The translations under genes were made by a program, and so were the position numbers. The notes under the pieces are model-generated. The model made no database searches. It was not told the DNA's origin and was given only the letters and a program-made list of their open reading frames with translations. This document shows positions 5,552 through 6,149 of a DNA stretch of 6,149 nt, piece after piece. Position 1 is the first letter of the stretch. Every line of letters starts with the position of its first letter. Origin of the DNA: Anaerolineae bacterium (GTDB lineage: Bacteria; Chloroflexota; Anaerolineae; B4-G1; SLSP01); contig JAFGSL010000424.1 in assembly GCA_016934645.1 (NCBI GenBank), forward strand, positions 1-6,149. The letters are read 5' to 3'.

Positions 5552-5944
5552 CTAGGGCGCACCGCCGCGCCCGTAGAAGGACATAAAATACGTCCCAATG
5601 CCCTCGAAGATCATCAGTAACAGCAACAACAGCCACCATACCTGCGCGCACGCTTTTACACCTTTCAGGCGAAAAATGACATGCAATCCCAATCCTATGA
5701 AAAAGATAGGCAGAATTGGGATGGGAATGCCGAGCAATGCCATCGTGGGAATGCTGGCGAAGAGCGAGACAAAGCCCAGATAATCGAAGGTGTGGCCCAC
5801 CCCGCCAGTGAACGCTGCAAAGATAAACATCGGCAGAATGAACAGAACAAGGGAGATCACACACTCCACAATGATGATTTTGACCGATGGCCTTTTTGGA
5901 GGAAGCGTCAATTCTGTCTCCGCGGAAGGAGGTTGTGTTTCCAT
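5552..5944 (-). CDS. Small multi-pass membrane protein, function unknown
   Basis: The product has 130 residues: a polar, proline-rich cytoplasm-like N-terminus (1-21), a strong transmembrane helix at about 22-45, a long hydrophobic region at 56-91 that can make one or two helices around the PIPILP kink, a short basic loop (RLKGVK, 92-97), and a last helix at 101-122 with a run of six leucines. There is no signal-peptidase site and no recognisable motif. The ATG at 5944-5942 has AAAGGAG (5957-5951) 6 nt upstream, a near-ideal site. It is the first gene of the operon with the APH-like phosphotransferase 22 nt downstream. The pairing suggests a shared role, but no function can be read from the sequence. 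Confidence 0.8.
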   Translation of the reverse strand: METQPPSAETELTLPPKRPSVKIIIVECVISLVLFILPMFIFAAFTGGVGHTFDYLGFVSLFASIPTMALLGIPIPILPIFFIGLGLHVIFRLKGVKACAQVWWLLLLLLMIFEGIGTYFMSFYGRGGAP

Positions 5945-5991
5945 TATATTCTCCTTTCTCTGTTTTGATTATGGATTGACCACTAACAACC

Positions 5992-5997
5992 ATTATA
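5992..5997 (-). promoter_or_regulatory. -10 box for the membrane protein / phosphotransferase operon
   Basis: On the minus strand there is a perfect TATAAT (5997-5992), 48 nt before the ATG at 5944. No good -35 box exists at 16-18 nt spacing (the sequence there is GGAGAA-like), and there is no extended -10 TG. The promoter may therefore need an activator. Its spacer contains one arm of the inverted repeat at 6001-6051. Confidence 0.45.
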
Positions 5998-6000
5998 CAC

Positions 6001-6051
6001 CTTTGAATTGACATTTCTCCCAACCCGCTTATAATCTTCAGTAATTCAAAG
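6001..6051. promoter_or_regulatory. 9-bp inverted repeat framing the divergent promoter
   Basis: CTTTGAATT (6001-6009) and AATTCAAAG (6043-6051) are perfect inverted copies with centres 42 bp apart, close to four helical turns. The left arm overlaps the -35 box and the right arm covers the predicted start point of the plus-strand promoter. The left arm also lies in the spacer of the minus-strand promoter. A repressor bound to both arms could form a loop and control both directions. No regulator gene is visible. Confidence 0.55.
6008..6035 (+). promoter_or_regulatory. Consensus sigma70 promoter of the right-edge gene
   Basis: TTGACA (6008-6013), a 16-nt spacer and TATAAT (6030-6035) give perfect consensus hexamers. 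The start point would be near 6042, giving a leader of about 48 nt before the ATG at 6090. A promoter this strong normally needs repression, and the flanking inverted repeat offers a site for it. Confidence 0.8.
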
Positions 6052-6089
6052 TCAAGGAAAGAATCGATTTCTCACAGGAGACAAGCGCC

Positions 6090-6149
6090 ATGAAGTTCAG
6101 AATGCAGTTCGTGAACCAGAATAATAATACCGGCGCGCGCCTGTGGGAG
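6090..6149 (+). CDS. Unknown protein, first 20 codons (partial, runs off right edge)
   Basis: The ATG at 6090-6092 has AGGAG (6076-6080) 9 nt upstream and follows the consensus promoter, so a real gene start is likely. The frame stays open to the window end and encodes MKFRMQFVNQNNNTGARLWE. There is no signal peptide and no recognisable motif in these 20 residues. It is divergent from the membrane protein / phosphotransferase operon and probably co-regulated with it. Confidence 0.7.
   Translation, partial: MKFRMQFVNQNNNTGARLWE

Noticed and set aside
5005..5586. Plus-strand frame of 193 codons
   Set aside because: It is antisense to the phosphotransferase gene, whose catalytic motifs are intact on the other strand.
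5526..6023. Overlapping minus-strand frame of 165 codons
   Set aside because: It is in another frame of the membrane protein gene, which has a better ribosome-binding site and clear transmembrane segments.

Overview
The window looks like chromosomal DNA of a Chloroflexota bacterium, probably Anaerolineae-like. This is inferred from a secreted beta-helix/DUF11 protein that ends in a YLPLVLRN-type tail, a C-terminus I associate with secreted proteins of that phylum, together with a two-subunit transketolase and a medium-high GC content. No RNA gene, insertion sequence, integrase or CRISPR array is visible.

Layout. (1) Positions 1-1344, minus strand: a split transketolase operon. The N-terminal ThDP-binding subunit is complete. 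The C-terminal subunit overlaps it by an ATGA and runs off the left edge. A near-consensus sigma70 promoter drives the pair, and a perfect 14-bp palindrome lies just downstream of the predicted start point as a likely repressor site. (2) Positions 1345-2407: a gene-poor stretch of about 1 kb. It holds three tandem 13-bp repeats, a 17-bp perfect bidirectional terminator, a decayed 3' end of an L,D-transpeptidase-like (YkuD) gene, and then a plus-strand leader. The leader has a promoter, a strong ribosome-binding site with an 8-codon ORF whose end lies in a strong terminator hairpin, and further on a second full Shine-Dalgarno sequence followed by ATG-TGA. (3) Positions 2408-4408, plus strand: a 666-residue secreted protein with a signal peptide, right-handed beta-helix, ADEV-type C-terminal module, DUF11 domain and short hydrophobic tail. 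(4) Positions 4353-5944, minus strand: a small membrane protein, an APH-fold phosphotransferase and possibly a 70-residue ORF, closely spaced as one operon. The last ORF converges on and overlaps the 3' end of the beta-helix gene. (5) Positions 5945-6149: a divergent control region with a consensus plus-strand promoter framed by a 9-bp inverted repeat, then the first 20 codons of an unknown gene at the right edge.

How the parts work together. The transketolase pair forms one enzyme of the pentose phosphate pathway, probably under sugar-responsive repression. The beta-helix protein acts outside the cytoplasm and has an unusually elaborate 5' leader that could be an attenuator. The phosphotransferase and membrane protein look co-transcribed, but their substrate and partner are unknown. 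The most noteworthy points are the candidate attenuator and start-stop leader before the secreted gene, the YLPLVLRN tail as a possible sorting signal, the two operator architectures, and a possible second L,D-transpeptidase-like tail at 4428-4472.
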